Positions 1 to 9,765 of a DNA stretch of 64,000 bases are shown here, in pieces. Below the pieces are notes generated by a model. The model was given only the letters and a program-made list of their open reading frames with translations, did no database searches and was not told the DNA's origin. Made by a program: the position numbers and the translations under genes. Position 1 is the stretch's first letter, and the number at the start of each line of letters is the position of its first letter. The DNA comes from Planctomycetaceae bacterium (GTDB lineage: Bacteria; Planctomycetota; Phycisphaerae; SM23-33). The stretch is from contig JBDKTA010000054.1 of assembly GCA_039680605.1 (NCBI GenBank), forward strand, positions 62,001 to 126,000. Direction: 5' to 3'.

Positions 1-1
1 C

Positions 2-550
2 CATCCCGACCAGTGCCCCAAGATCAAAATCAAAGGGGTGCTGTGGGCCGTGCCGCCCCGGTCGCCGTCCCTGCGGCCGGTATTCGACCCCTCGGGCGCG
101 GCCGTCCTGGAATGCCGCAGCGGCGAACCGTGGCCTCAGGCGGCAACGTGGGCCTCGTCGCGCCCCCGCGGCCACGACCACGTCTGCCCGGCCTGCAGGC
201 GGCCTATCGGCCAGCAGATTGAGATCGACCTGCGCGACGCGCAGGCGCTATCCTGGCTGTCGGAGGGCATCGCCCTGATGGGCCGGATGCTCGACGAGCA
301 GTACACCCTCGACGCGGCGGCCAAGGGGGACCTTCTGGCCTTCGAGGCCGGGATGTTCCCGGAGTACCTCATGCCGTTGCTGCGATGGTGCGTCGGCCTG
401 GAACCCTACGGCCAGTTCGACGACATCGACTGGACCGCCCTTGCGGCATCCGACCAGGACGCCCTGGCCGCCGAGTTGTCTTCCCCAGCGCCGGTCAGGC
501 GCGGCGGCGTCATTGCTCGAATCCTGAGAGGGCTGGTCTATGGCCGATGA
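2..550 (+). CDS. Phage tail-associated protein, 5' end cut by window edge
   Basis: The frame is open from base 2, so the true start lies outside the window; a GTG at 38 is only an internal possibility. The visible part is about 182 residues. It carries a C-x2-C pair (HVCPACRRP), probably one half of a zinc knuckle, followed by a mostly helical region. It overlaps the start of the tape-measure-like gene by 11 bases. The slot just before a tape measure usually holds a tail assembly chaperone, which is a guess from position only. No family was recognised. Confidence 0.6.
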   Translation, partial: HPDQCPKIKIKGVLWAVPPRSPSLRPVFDPSGAAVLECRSGEPWPQAATWASSRPRGHDHVCPACRRPIGQQIEIDLRDAQALSWLSEGIALMGRMLDEQYTLDAAAKGDLLAFEAGMFPEYLMPLLRWCVGLEPYGQFDDIDWTALAASDQDALAAELSSPAPVRRGGVIARILRGLVYGR

Positions 551-2228
551 AGTCATTCGAGCGCGGGTGGACCTTGAGACGCTGGAGGCTGAGCGCAACG
601 CCAGCCGGCTCGGCCAGGCGATGAACAAGGCCGGCCAGAGCGGCGCCGCCGGCATCAAGCCCACGCAAGGGGCGGTGGAAGCTTTAACCGGTTCGTTGAA
701 GAACGCATTTCATGGCGTGGTAGCACTGGGAGCTTCGTACCTGTCCCTGCAGGCGTTGATGGCCGCAATTCAGAAGATCAACGCTTCCTACGAGCGGTCG
801 ATCAAGCTTCGAGACGAGGCTACGCGCGGCGTGTCGGGCGCATGGAAGCAAGTCGCTCCTGCGGCCGCTCAATTCGGTGTCAGCGAGGACGCCATGCGCC
901 AGTACGTGATGGCCCTTGCCAAGCGGGCCGGCGCGGCTCCATCCGATATCGGCTCGATCGCGAACCTGATCACGCAGGCCAGTTCCTCTGGCATCATCGG
1001 CAACATCACCGAGAACGCCCAGGGTCAAGTGGTGGCCAGCGCCACCGACACGAACAAGCTGTCGATGATGGCCACCTTTGCCCAGTTCACCGCAGAGCCC
1101 GAGGTCGGCCCGGATCTGGCCAAGCTGCTCAGAAAGGGCATGGGTACAGACAACTCAACCGAGGGGCTGGCCAAATCGATAGGCCAGACCATGCAGGCCT
1201 TCCGGGGCAGCCAGATGAGCAGGTGGAGCGAGTTCATCTCCGGTGCGGTCTCCGGCGGCTCAACCCTTCTCGAACAAGGCGTCAGTTACCAAACGGTGCT
1301 TTCAGCCTATTCCGGCGCTGCCAAGATGACTCGAAGCGGCAATGCCGCCGGCGAACTGCTGCGAATCATCGGAGGTCGTTTCTTCGCCTCTGACGATCCG
1401 AAAGTCCGCGAGTTTATCGACCAGAAATACGGCCAGGGCGCTTACTGGCGGATGAAGGAGAAGGAGCCGGATAAGCTCTTCCGCTCCGTTCTGGACACGC
1501 TGACAACCGGTACGCCCGAGCAGCGGGCCGAACTCTACGATGCCCTCGAGATTCCGACCGAGCAGCGTGAGCAGCTGGCCCGCATGGCCGGCGGCCGAGC
1601 AGAAATGGCCAAGGTCGAAGCGATGGTGGGTCAGGGCACCGGCGAGGCGGCCCAGGCTGAATTGGCCCGGTGGCGCCGTGGCGGCCGGGCCGTCCTTCAG
1701 GCGGGCGAACTGGAGGGAGCCAACATCTCGCAGACCGCCGGAGCCGATCCAGGCGAAACGCTGTCGGCCTCTCTAAGGTCGATTTCCCAGGAGGAAATGA
1801 AGCTCTGGAATATGCAAGAGCCCGGCACCTTTGCGGCCGAGGACATGGTCACGCTCGACCGTGACATGGTCAACAAAGCCATGACGCGATACGTCAAGCG
1901 TAAGCTTAAGGGCAAGGTGGCCGGCTCAGAAAATATAGCCGTCGACGTCACCGGAAGCGGCGTGACGCTCAGTTATGAAACTCCGTTGGAAGACCGTGGG
2001 TATCCAAGCGAGGACAAGAGCCGTAAGGAAGAGGGGATAGTCCGCTCTTACGGCCCGGCCGTCGGGGAGGTCCTGGGCGAGGCCCTGGGCGTTCCGGTCG
2101 AGTCGCAGTTTAAAGCGGGCGACACATGGAACAAGCCTTCGGTGGTCGTTAACGTGGGGGTGGTATATCCCGTCACTCCCACCGACGCCGCCAACACCGA
2201 CCAGACCCGCGCCAGCGGAGCGAAATAG
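540..2228 (+). CDS. Tape-measure-like phage tail protein
   Basis: This 562-residue protein is rich in Ala, Gly and Gln and largely helical. It has an N-terminal amphipathic stretch (MADEVIRARVDLETLEAERN), then a hydrophobic segment around residues 55-80 (GVVALGASYLSLQALMAAI), as tape-measure or minor tail proteins have. Such proteins set tail length and pass through the tail tube during DNA ejection. It is short for a tape measure, which implies a short tail or a divergent system. The ATG at 540 follows a GAGAGGG ribosome-binding site and overlaps the preceding stop, so the two genes look translationally coupled. The assignment rests on composition and gene order. Confidence 0.6.
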   Translation: MADEVIRARVDLETLEAERNASRLGQAMNKAGQSGAAGIKPTQGAVEALTGSLKNAFHGVVALGASYLSLQALMAAIQKINASYERSIKLRDEATRGVSGAWKQVAPAAAQFGVSEDAMRQYVMALAKRAGAAPSDIGSIANLITQASSSGIIGNITENAQGQVVASATDTNKLSMMATFAQFTAEPEVGPDLAKLLRKGMGTDNSTEGLAKSIGQTMQAFRGSQMSRWSEFISGAVSGGSTLLEQGVSYQTVLSAYSGAAKMTRSGNAAGELLRIIGGRFFASDDPKVREFIDQKYGQGAYWRMKEKEPDKLFRSVLDTLTTGTPEQRAELYDALEIPTEQREQLARMAGGRAEMAKVEAMVGQGTGEAAQAELARWRRGGRAVLQAGELEGANISQTAGADPGETLSASLRSISQEEMKLWNMQEPGTFAAEDMVTLDRDMVNKAMTRYVKRKLKGKVAGSENIAVDVTGSGVTLSYETPLEDRGYPSEDKSRKEEGIVRSYGPAVGEVLGEALGVPVESQFKAGDTWNKPSVVVNVGVVYPVTPTDAANTDQTRASGAK

Positions 2229-2231
2229 CCC

Positions 2232-2645
2232 ATGGCAATCCCCAAGTTCAATAACGTCGAGCTGGTGACTCACGGGGCGCAGGAACTGCTGGGCGCGGCA
2301 GAGCCCCGCTTGGTGCTCGAGCACATGCCAGGCCTCGACGGGCAGTTCGTCCAGCCCCACGGCCGCAGCGGGCGCGACATCATCGTCACCGGCGTGGTCG
2401 CCGGAGGGGTCAACATCGATGTCGATATTGCCATGGCGATGTTCCGCACCAGCATGGAGACCCTCAACGATCTGGCCGACGGCAGGACAGTGGCCGGGTA
2501 CCACTCTGCCAATAACACGCCGTTCACAAACTGCGTCGTCAAGCGGGTCGAGCCTATCAGTCGCCTGATCATGGACAGGACCGCCGAAAGGGCCTACAGC
2601 TTCCGCCAGCACGTCCGATGGACCATACGGCAACTGTCGATCTAA
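2232..2645 (+). CDS. Small phage tail protein
   Basis: This 137-residue protein starts four bases after the tape-measure-like gene stops. It looks beta-rich, without a signal peptide or membrane segment (for example IIVTGVVAGGVNIDVDIAMA in the middle). Its place after the tape measure and before FN3-like and spike genes suggests a distal-tail or baseplate component. No family was recognised with confidence. Confidence 0.55.
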   Translation: MAIPKFNNVELVTHGAQELLGAAEPRLVLEHMPGLDGQFVQPHGRSGRDIIVTGVVAGGVNIDVDIAMAMFRTSMETLNDLADGRTVAGYHSANNTPFTNCVVKRVEPISRLIMDRTAERAYSFRQHVRWTIRQLSI

Positions 2646-2667
2646 TCGCAGTGGCGGGAGTATTGTC

Positions 2668-3411
2668 ATGGGCTACGACCTGACCGGCCTGACCGTCGTC
2701 GAGTGCCGCCGCTACGACCAGGGAAGGCTCTTGCGCGTGGCGTCGGCCCACGGCGACGGCAGCGCCGTCCAGTTGTACGTCAGCGGCCGACTGGCGGCCT
2801 GGCAGCATCCCGTGGCCGGCGTGGTCGAGTTCGTGCTGTCAGACTCGGGCGAGGCTGACGTGTTCTTTCTACTGGCCGTCGACGCCGATAGCGCGGCGAC
2901 CGATTACTGGGAGCAGGCCTTTCCCGAGGCCGCCGCCCACGGCAACCGCATCCGCGTCCGGGTGCCGCTGTACTTCACGTACGCCCCGGGCGACGTGCTG
3001 GAGATCTACCGCGGCGCCGCCGGAGAGGCCCTGGCCGACATCCTGGAGTACCGCACCGAGATCTTCCCCGGCGGCCGCGGCGCGTGTGGGCGGGGCATGG
3101 GCCGTCGAGGCTACGGCGGGAGGGGCTGGCATGTCGACAGCGCCGCCGGCCGGGGCATGGGCGGCCGCGGCTACGGCCCGCGCGGCTTCTACGCCTCGCT
3201 GCTGACGTGGCGCTCCGAGCCGCTGCCTCCGGGCACCTATAAGATTGCCGTACAGGTCACAGACGCCGCCGGCAACGTCTCGACGCAGTTCAGCGGCCTG
3301 GTGGTCCTGGACACGTACGCCCGGCCGGCCTCGGGCCTGACGGTCGAGTCTTACGACAAGGCTACCGACACGCTGAGCCTGTCCTGGACCCACAGCCCCG
3401 ACGTCTATTGA
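2668..3411 (+). CDS. Phage tail protein ending inside an FN3-like domain
   Basis: This 247-residue protein has a beta-rich N-terminal half and a Gly/Arg-rich linker near residues 140-170, with repeated RGMG and RGYG units. It ends with the first strands of a fibronectin type III-like domain (LSLSWTHSPDVY) and stops there, before the GYxVYR-type strand that normally follows. The ATG at 2668 follows a GCGGGAG site. The missing half of such a domain occurs in the spike gene at about 6115-6290, so the gene may have been split by an insertion (see findings). Probable baseplate or tail-fibre component. Confidence 0.55.
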   Translation: MGYDLTGLTVVECRRYDQGRLLRVASAHGDGSAVQLYVSGRLAAWQHPVAGVVEFVLSDSGEADVFFLLAVDADSAATDYWEQAFPEAAAHGNRIRVRVPLYFTYAPGDVLEIYRGAAGEALADILEYRTEIFPGGRGACGRGMGRRGYGGRGWHVDSAAGRGMGGRGYGPRGFYASLLTWRSEPLPPGTYKIAVQVTDAAGNVSTQFSGLVVLDTYARPASGLTVESYDKATDTLSLSWTHSPDVY

Positions 3412-3433
3412 GCCATCACAGAGAAGGTGAGCC

Positions 3434-4420
3434 ATGACCATCCCGACAGAACTGTTCCCAGACGACAGCGAGCTCAATGCCCTGGCCCAGACCCAGGACG
3501 CCGACACGGGCTTTACGTTCCTGGAGATCGCCGAAGCGCCAAGCTACACCAGCGAGCTTCGCGAGCAGTGGCACCTGCAGCGGATGGTCGCCCTGTCCAA
3601 CTCCCTCCGCGTGGTCAAGGACGGGGCGCTGACCTTCGGAGTGATGCCCGGGGCCTTCATGTACCGCGGCGCTTCCGTCGCGTACGCCGGTTCGCGGCTG
3701 CAGGCCCTTGTCGACGACAACACCAATTACATCTACCTCACCAGCGCCGGTGCGCTGACGGTCAACCAGACGGGATTCCCGGCCGCCGCCCACGTGCCAT
3801 TGGCGACGATCGTCACCGCCTCCGGCGACTACGACAACGACGACATCACCGACCAGCGCGGAGGGGCAGTCTTTGCCGCCGTCGGCCAGCAGGAACTGAC
3901 GAGCCTGCAGGTGGACCTGGTCTCCGGCGTGATCGACCCCGACGGCACGGTGATGGACGCCACCGGCGGGGCCGGCCTGTTCAAGCGCGTCCTGGGCGGC
4001 TGGGGATCGGGCACCTTTGTGCTCCAGGGCGAGGACGCCCAGGGCAACACCAAGACCGACACGCTGGCCGCCGTGGTGCAGCTTCCGGCGGATTATATCG
4101 CCGACGCCGACGTGAAGATCAACGTGCGGGCCAAGTACGCCGGGGCCGGCACAGCCGGGGCGAGCAAGACGATTGACGCGGAGGTCTACGAGCTGTCCGT
4201 CGACGGGGCGGTCGGGGCGGATCTGTGCGCCACCGCCGCGATCACGCTGACGGGCAGTTTCGCCGACTGCACGTTCACGATCACCGACGCGGGCCTGGTC
4301 GCCGGCGACCGCCTGATGGTGCTGATCCGCACCGTCCTGCAGGAGACCGGCGGGGCATCCGCGCTGGCCGCCCAGATCGGCAGCATTGCCCTGCAGTACG
4401 ACCGGGCGGTAGGGGCATAG
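3434..4420 (+). CDS. Phage tail/appendage protein of unknown function
   Basis: This 328-residue protein follows a GAAGG ribosome-binding site. The N-terminal part (to about residue 150) resembles receptor-binding or fibre-attachment proteins that carry short repeated beta segments (FTFGVMPGAFMYRG, NYIYLTSAGALTV). The C-terminal part is Ala/Thr/Gly-rich and beta-like. It has no signal peptide and no membrane segment. Its role is inferred only from position between tail genes and the spike gene. Confidence 0.5.
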   Translation: MTIPTELFPDDSELNALAQTQDADTGFTFLEIAEAPSYTSELREQWHLQRMVALSNSLRVVKDGALTFGVMPGAFMYRGASVAYAGSRLQALVDDNTNYIYLTSAGALTVNQTGFPAAAHVPLATIVTASGDYDNDDITDQRGGAVFAAVGQQELTSLQVDLVSGVIDPDGTVMDATGGAGLFKRVLGGWGSGTFVLQGEDAQGNTKTDTLAAVVQLPADYIADADVKINVRAKYAGAGTAGASKTIDAEVYELSVDGAVGADLCATAAITLTGSFADCTFTITDAGLVAGDRLMVLIRTVLQETGGASALAAQIGSIALQYDRAVGA

Positions 4421-4423
4421 GCA

Positions 4424-4455
4424 ATTTCCAATTTGCAATTTCCAATTGGGAATTA
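4424..4455. repeat. AT-rich TTTCCAATT-type palindromic repeat
   Basis: A short AT-rich block of TTCCAATTT, GCAATTTCC and AATTGGGAATT units lies between two phage genes. The same unit appears at 46508-46535, 49599-49628, 50612-50645 and 50691-50712, each time between genes. It stands out against the GC-rich background and can fold on itself. Confidence 0.7.
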
Positions 4456-4462
4456 AAAAACA

Positions 4463-4876
4463 ATGGCCAAGAAGAAACAACCTGTGATCGCGGTGGTCGC
4501 CCTGGAGGGCGACGACAAGGGGCGCAGGCCCGGCGACGTGATCCGCACTTTTGACGGCGGCGTCCCTGCAGGGACGCTCCTGCCGGCGGGCAATTCCCTG
4601 CTGGTCGATCCCGACGCTACGGACACTCCCGCCAAGCGGCGGGACCTGGTGCTGGCCGTGCTGACCAGGCGGGCCGACGCCGCCCGGGCGCAGGCCCAAG
4701 GCATGAAGCGACTGACCAGCAAACTCACGGTCGAAGCCATGAGCTCCGACCCGCTGGACCCGGCGACGGCTGGCAAACACGCCAAGGCCCGCGCGCAGGT
4801 GAAAGAGTCGCTGGCGGCGGAAGATTTTGCGACAGCCGCCCAGGCCCGTCTTGACGCCGCGCGAGGTGCCAAATGA
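4463..4876 (+). CDS. Small hypothetical protein of the phage module
   Basis: This 137-residue protein has a short beta-rich N-terminal part (to about residue 55) with a PGDVIRTF segment, then a charged, Ala-rich helical C-terminal half. It starts directly after an AT-rich repeat and its stop overlaps the ATG of the next gene (ATGA at 4873-4876). No family was recognised; the tight spacing says it is expressed with the tail genes. Confidence 0.55.
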   Translation: MAKKKQPVIAVVALEGDDKGRRPGDVIRTFDGGVPAGTLLPAGNSLLVDPDATDTPAKRRDLVLAVLTRRADAARAQAQGMKRLTSKLTVEAMSSDPLDPATAGKHAKARAQVKESLAAEDFATAAQARLDAARGAK

Positions 4877-5193
4877 CCCGCGTATATTACGTCGTCGACG
4901 CCCGCCCGGTCGAAAAGCAGCACGGTCTGCGGTTCCGTGGCAACATCGTCGCGGCCTGTCTGCTGCCGGTCGATCTGGGCTGCAAGGCGTTTCAATCCCA
5001 CGCCCTGACCGTGACGGAACTGGCCGACGATGATCCGCTGGTGCTGAAGCTCCAGGCCGTCGCCGCCACGGGCGAGCAGCCCATCGTGCCCTGGCCGTAT
5101 CAGACCTTTAAAACCGTTGCCGGCCCGGATGGCCCGATGGAAGTCACCGACGAACTCTGCCCTGTAGGCAGGAGGGTGGACCTTGGCAACTAG
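4873..5193 (+). CDS. Small hypothetical protein of the phage module
   Basis: This 106-residue protein overlaps the preceding stop by four bases and the following TTG start by 11 bases. It starts MTRVYYVVDARPV and appears beta-rich, without signal peptide or membrane segment. Function unknown; it belongs to the tail operon by its overlaps. Confidence 0.55.
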   Translation: MTRVYYVVDARPVEKQHGLRFRGNIVAACLLPVDLGCKAFQSHALTVTELADDDPLVLKLQAVAATGEQPIVPWPYQTFKTVAGPDGPMEVTDELCPVGRRVDLGN

Positions 5194-6715
5194 CATTGTT
5201 GGAACAGGCGGCGACTACGCCACGCTGGCACTGTGGGAGAGTGCGGGCGAAATCGAAACAGGCACCTGGATTGCCTCTTGCCTCTCTGGCAGCGACCTAC
5301 AGTGGTTCACTATTATCGGGGCGGGCTGGGCTGGCCGGCCGCCCATTTTCGAGAACGCCATTGGACATCGGCATGATGGGCAGACTGGGGGGGCATATTG
5401 TACGGCTGGCGCTTCCGCCCATTGCATCTGGAACAACATTACTGGACCAGTGATAGTCAGCGGCATTCATTTTTCAATCGCTGGGACCAAGGTTGGATAC
5501 CGGTTAGATGACAATTCGGGAGGGCATACTGGAGTAGTGATTGAGGACTGCCTGTTTGTTGTCACTTCATCTGGAACCAATACCCAAAGCATCTTTCTTC
5601 AGGAGAGCGGAAACAAGGCGCTAGGGGATGTCACCGTACGAAATTGCCTGTTCTACGGGGTGAACTCTCCGTCGGTGAACTACGGTATCCGGGTGAGCGT
5701 GTACCTGGCTTCATCAACGATAACCCTGAACGTCTATAACTGCTCGCTCTCCCGGATCAGCACCAACGCCGGCGGGCGTGGAATATCGCTTGTCAACGGC
5801 GCTGGCGCCATTACGTACGACATCAAGAACACCATCGCCGTCGGTACCACAACGGACTTCGCAATCAGTGGAGCCGGAACAAGGATCGACGCCGGCAGCA
5901 GCCACAACCTATCGAGCGATGCAACCGCCCCCGGAACGTCAGGCCTGATTAACCAGACCGCCGCCGATGTGTTCGTCAACGCCGCCAGCGATCTGCACCT
6001 CAAGGCGGGCAGCCCGGCCATCGGGGCAGGCAACAAGGTGCTGGACTTCGACGCCCTGGGCAACCCTCGCGGCACTCCCGACGATATGGGAGCTCTGACG
6101 ACGTACACGATCGTTGTCGTCGTGGACGGATACCGCCTCTATCGCGGCAGGGGAGGGCTTGCCAATGTCGACTTCTCGACGCCGATCGGCACTGCCGGCG
6201 TCGATGCCGGCGGCGTCACCTTGACGGCATTGGGTCATGACCCCGCGGCGCGATACACGTACGTCGTGCGGGCGGTCCGCAGAAACGCCCTTCAGCAATG
6301 GGTCGAGACGCCGGACTTCTCCTGCACAGCCCAGATCGAGACCGACGATCAGGGGCAATGGGTTGCCGATCGTCCCTGGGGATTGGGCAAGGTCTGGGCT
6401 CAACCAGCGGCGGCGGGAGAACTGCACGTGGGGTGGGAGTTTCAGACGCCCTACGGCGCGGCGGCGCCCGCCGGATTCGCGGTCTACAGCGGACCGGCCA
6501 GCGGGGCGGTATCGACGCGGCGGCTCTGGCAGCCGTACACGCGCGACGGGCTGTACCTCGCCGCACTCGATCTGCCCGACGGGACGCACTGGATTACCGT
6601 TACCGTCTGCAGCGGCGGCGGGGTGGAATCATGGCCGTCGCCGCCGGCGGGGCCTTTTGTGGTCGCCGGCACACCTGTGGTGCAACTGGCCATCCGTGTG
6701 GAGGAAACGCAATGA
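5183..6715 (+). CDS. Beta-helix tail spike-like protein with C-terminal FN3-like half domain
   Basis: Residues 1-300 have the look of a right-handed parallel beta-helix: many short Ile/Val/Asn strands (VIEDCLFVV, VTVRNCLFYGVN), then an LKAGSPAIGAG segment typical of these proteins. Residues 310-375 read as the second part of an FN3-like domain (VDGYRLYRG ... YTYVVRAV), followed by another beta region. A host-surface-binding or polysaccharide-degrading tail spike is likely. The TTG start at 5183 is chosen because GCAGGAGGG stands 7-13 bases upstream; the gene overlaps the previous one. The final ATGA is shared with the next gene. Confidence 0.65.
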   Translation: MATSIVGTGGDYATLALWESAGEIETGTWIASCLSGSDLQWFTIIGAGWAGRPPIFENAIGHRHDGQTGGAYCTAGASAHCIWNNITGPVIVSGIHFSIAGTKVGYRLDDNSGGHTGVVIEDCLFVVTSSGTNTQSIFLQESGNKALGDVTVRNCLFYGVNSPSVNYGIRVSVYLASSTITLNVYNCSLSRISTNAGGRGISLVNGAGAITYDIKNTIAVGTTTDFAISGAGTRIDAGSSHNLSSDATAPGTSGLINQTAADVFVNAASDLHLKAGSPAIGAGNKVLDFDALGNPRGTPDDMGALTTYTIVVVVDGYRLYRGRGGLANVDFSTPIGTAGVDAGGVTLTALGHDPAARYTYVVRAVRRNALQQWVETPDFSCTAQIETDDQGQWVADRPWGLGKVWAQPAAAGELHVGWEFQTPYGAAAPAGFAVYSGPASGAVSTRRLWQPYTRDGLYLAALDLPDGTHWITVTVCSGGGVESWPSPPAGPFVVAGTPVVQLAIRVEETQ

Positions 6716-8905
6716 CAGCCGTTCAACTGTATAAACCCGCGTCGCGAGGCTGCATGCTACGGCCGCCGCTGATGCGGGTCTACCATACCCCGGTTGTCGC
6801 GGGCCCGTCGCCGCGGTGGCGCACGGAGAGGCTTCGCCCGTACTGGACGCCGATTCACCTGCAGTGGCAGGCCGACGGCGCGCCGGCGGGGTTGGAGGTG
6901 TCCGTTGTGCTGGGCGCCGGTTCAAGCAAGTCCCGCCAACATTCCGAGGACGAGCATTGCCACGCCGGCGACCGCATCCGGCTGGTCCAGGTACACTCAG
7001 GCAGCGGCGGGGGGGGGCCTTGAGCTCGAATGGTTCTGCGGCGTTGTCGCCCGCCAGACGCTGGCGATCCAGTCCGGCCCGGATGTGGAGTCGTTCACGC
7101 TGACGGCGTGCGGGCCCGAGTTGCTGCTGAGCCAGAAGGTGATCGCCGGCCAATGGTGGCCGCGAGCTGACCTGGACGCCCTGGAAGTGCAGGGTGCCCT
7201 GACGAGCAGCGCCGCCTCACGCGAGGGCGTCTGGGAGTCGCGCCTGCCAGTGGTGCTCAACGGCGGCGGGATCGGCAATGCGTCAGGCAGCGACTGGCAG
7301 CTTGTCTGCCCGCCCGGCCAGACCGGCGCGACGCTGATCAACAAGTGCAAAGTCTTCGCCGCGCCCGGCCGGGCTGCCGGGCAAGCCCGCAGCGTTTACT
7401 GGACCCCGTATTCGGCCCTGCGGTCGGTGGTGGAATGGGTCGACGCCGGCGAGACGATCTCGACCCAGGCGACGAACTGGTCCGCCATCGAAGCGCTGCT
7501 GGGCCAGACGCCGCTGGCGACGCTGGACCTGACGGGCATGAACCTGGTCCAGGCCATGCGGGCGATCCTGGAGCCGCTGGGATACGGTTTCGCCATCGAG
7601 CCCTGGCGGGCCGACACGCATGGCGGGCATCGCCTGCTGGTCTTCCCCCGCAACGATCCGGCCAGGCAGGCGCAGGTGTACATGGCCGCCGCGGCAGCGG
7701 GGGTCTCGATCGCGTCCCCGCAGGGCCAGCGGGCGCAGGTGCAGTCGGTGCGGATCGTTCGCGACGCCCAGCAGGTGCGCAACCGCATTCTGGTCTGCGG
7801 CGGTCTCAAACGGACGCAGCGCACGCTGGCGTTTCATCACGACGGCGACACGCGCGACCTGCACCCGTTCTGGGACGCGGCTGTTCACGATCTGGCAGAC
7901 TACGCCCAGGACAATCTCATCGGGATGAGCAACCTCGCCGGCACCAGCGGCCTGGCGACCTGGCAGCAGCGGTACAGCGGAACCGACGAGCAATACGGCC
8001 ACGTCTTTCGCACGTTCGCGTGGAACGAGGACGGCGCCCTTTCGGCGCTCGTCGCCGACGGCCAGGGCGCGCCGCGGATGCCGGACCTGTCGGCGCTGGG
8101 GCGCGACGGCGAAGCCGCCCGCCGGCCCAGGCCCATCGGTCCGCGATTCGAGTTCGCCGACGCCGGCGCGGCGGGGGCGCTCAAGGCCCCGCTGGTGGAA
8201 CTGGGGCTGGCCAGCTATCAGGGCGGGCAGCACGTCGAGGACGCCGATGCGTGGATCGCCCTGGCGCCCAGCCAGGTGCTGGTGCGAAAGGATCGTGCCG
8301 CCGTGACGATTCTCGTGCCGGACCTGCTGGCGTGGCGGCCTTGGATGGCGAACCGAAAAATCTCGCAAGGTCAGTCGCTGCATTACCGCTACGGCCATCT
8401 CAATTACGCCACGCTGCTGCACAACGCGTTGCGAGCGGCCGAGGATGGCAGCGTCATGCTGCGCCTGCGAGTGACCGGCTCGATCGAGATGGATGATTGC
8501 GTCGGTCACGAGGCCGCCCGCTTGAGCGAGTCGGCATGGCCGTTCGACGCGGCGGCGCTGGTGCGCGCCGGTGAGCGGTTCAAGTATCGCGCGGTGGGCG
8601 AGACGGTCAGTCCGTCGCTGAGCGCCACGGTGGATGATACGCCGGCGCTTGAGGCACTGGCCCAGCGCGTGCGAGCGGCCGGTCAGGACGCCGCCACGCA
8701 GGGGTCGGTCCTGCTGCGGGGCCTGCAGCGGGCGTACGCGCCTGGGATGGCGCTGGCGAGCCTGCAGGGACGCGGCATCGACCTGGCGCCGCGACGCAGC
8801 GTCGAGGGCGCCTTACAGCGCGGCGTGCCGGCGATCGTCGCGGTGCGATGGAGCTTCCAGAACGGCGGCGCAGGCAAGACGGAACTGAACGTGGCCTCTC
8901 ACTGA
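6712..8905 (+). CDS. Phage tail hub/tip-like protein, reading frame broken at a G9 run
   Basis: The ATG at 6712 overlaps the spike stop (ATGA). The first frame runs to a TGA at 7021-7023, right after a run of nine G (7009-7017). Skipping one base in that run carries the reading into a frame that stays open to 8905, giving a product of about 730 residues. The downstream frame contains a segment (QVRNRILVCGG) like those of gp27-type hub domains and long beta-rich parts. Function as hub or tail tip is inferred from size and position. The break may be a sequencing error, a real mutation, or a length-variable switch; one base fewer in the G run restores the gene. Confidence 0.6.
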
Positions 8906-8914
8906 GGGAAGAAC

Positions 8915-9757
8915 ATGTGCGATCGCGATTCCACACTTGTAGCCGAGGTCTCAGCCTGCGCCGCCGAGGCGATGATCGTCCGCCAGGGCTATGCCCGCAT
9001 CACCGCCAACGACGGCGGCGGGGCGTACCGCCTGACGGAACTGTCGTGGACGGGAACCGCCGACGCGGACGGGCAGGCGCCGGGACAATTGAGCGCCGCC
9101 GCTGCGCGGGACTTCCAGAACCGCGCCAGCGGGCAGATCGGCGAGGCGGTGATCTGGTGGCAGCAGTATCGCCGCGACGGGGCGCTCGAGACGCTCATCG
9201 ACGTCGGCAGCGCTCACGCCTTGCCGCAGCCGGCGGGCAGCGGGGGCAGCCTGGTCGTCATCAACTCCGGCGGCACCGGATACACCACGCTGCCCGGGGC
9301 GGTGGGGCAGGTGCCCTACTTCAGCGGCGGGGCGTGGTCAGCCGCCCCGCTGGCGAGCCTGGCCGGCGAGATGTGCGTCACGCGGCGGTTGAAGCTCACA
9401 CCCGGCAGCGCCGACGGCACGTGTCTGTTTGACGGCCGTGACTGGCGCGGGCGGTTGCTGCTGCCGGTGTTCTACGTGGTCTGGCAGAACGAGCCCAATG
9501 ACTTCGCCGGCTCCGGCAATGTGCAGAGCATCGTGCAGACGCCGCCGGCGTTCGAGGGTCTTCTCGGCGGACCGGGCTGGGACGTGCTGGCCGGCGACTC
9601 CAGCGGCGGCGCCTACGTCAAGGTGGAGATGGAACTCGACAGCGGCAACTTGCGATGGAACTGGAGCGGCCTGGGGAACATCGCGGCCTACTCGATCGCG
9701 GCATTCGGCATGCTCTCGCTTGGCCGCGTGGCCGCCAACGACGACGTGACCCCGTAG
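8915..9757 (+). CDS. Phage tail fibre-like protein
   Basis: This 280-residue protein starts at an ATG preceded by GAGGGAAG. The N-terminal 95 residues form a compact domain with an alternating pattern (MIVRQGYARI, GAVIWWQQYRRDG-like). A Gly/Ser-rich linker near residue 105-125 then leads to a beta-rich C-terminal domain with several Trp residues. No signal peptide or membrane segment is visible. Its place after the hub gene and before the small membrane-active genes suits a fibre or adaptor; the family is not identified. Confidence 0.5.
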   Translation: MCDRDSTLVAEVSACAAEAMIVRQGYARITANDGGGAYRLTELSWTGTADADGQAPGQLSAAAARDFQNRASGQIGEAVIWWQQYRRDGALETLIDVGSAHALPQPAGSGGSLVVINSGGTGYTTLPGAVGQVPYFSGGAWSAAPLASLAGEMCVTRRLKLTPGSADGTCLFDGRDWRGRLLLPVFYVVWQNEPNDFAGSGNVQSIVQTPPAFEGLLGGPGWDVLAGDSSGGAYVKVEMELDSGNLRWNWSGLGNIAAYSIAAFGMLSLGRVAANDDVTP

Positions 9758-9765
9758 CCGGCAGC

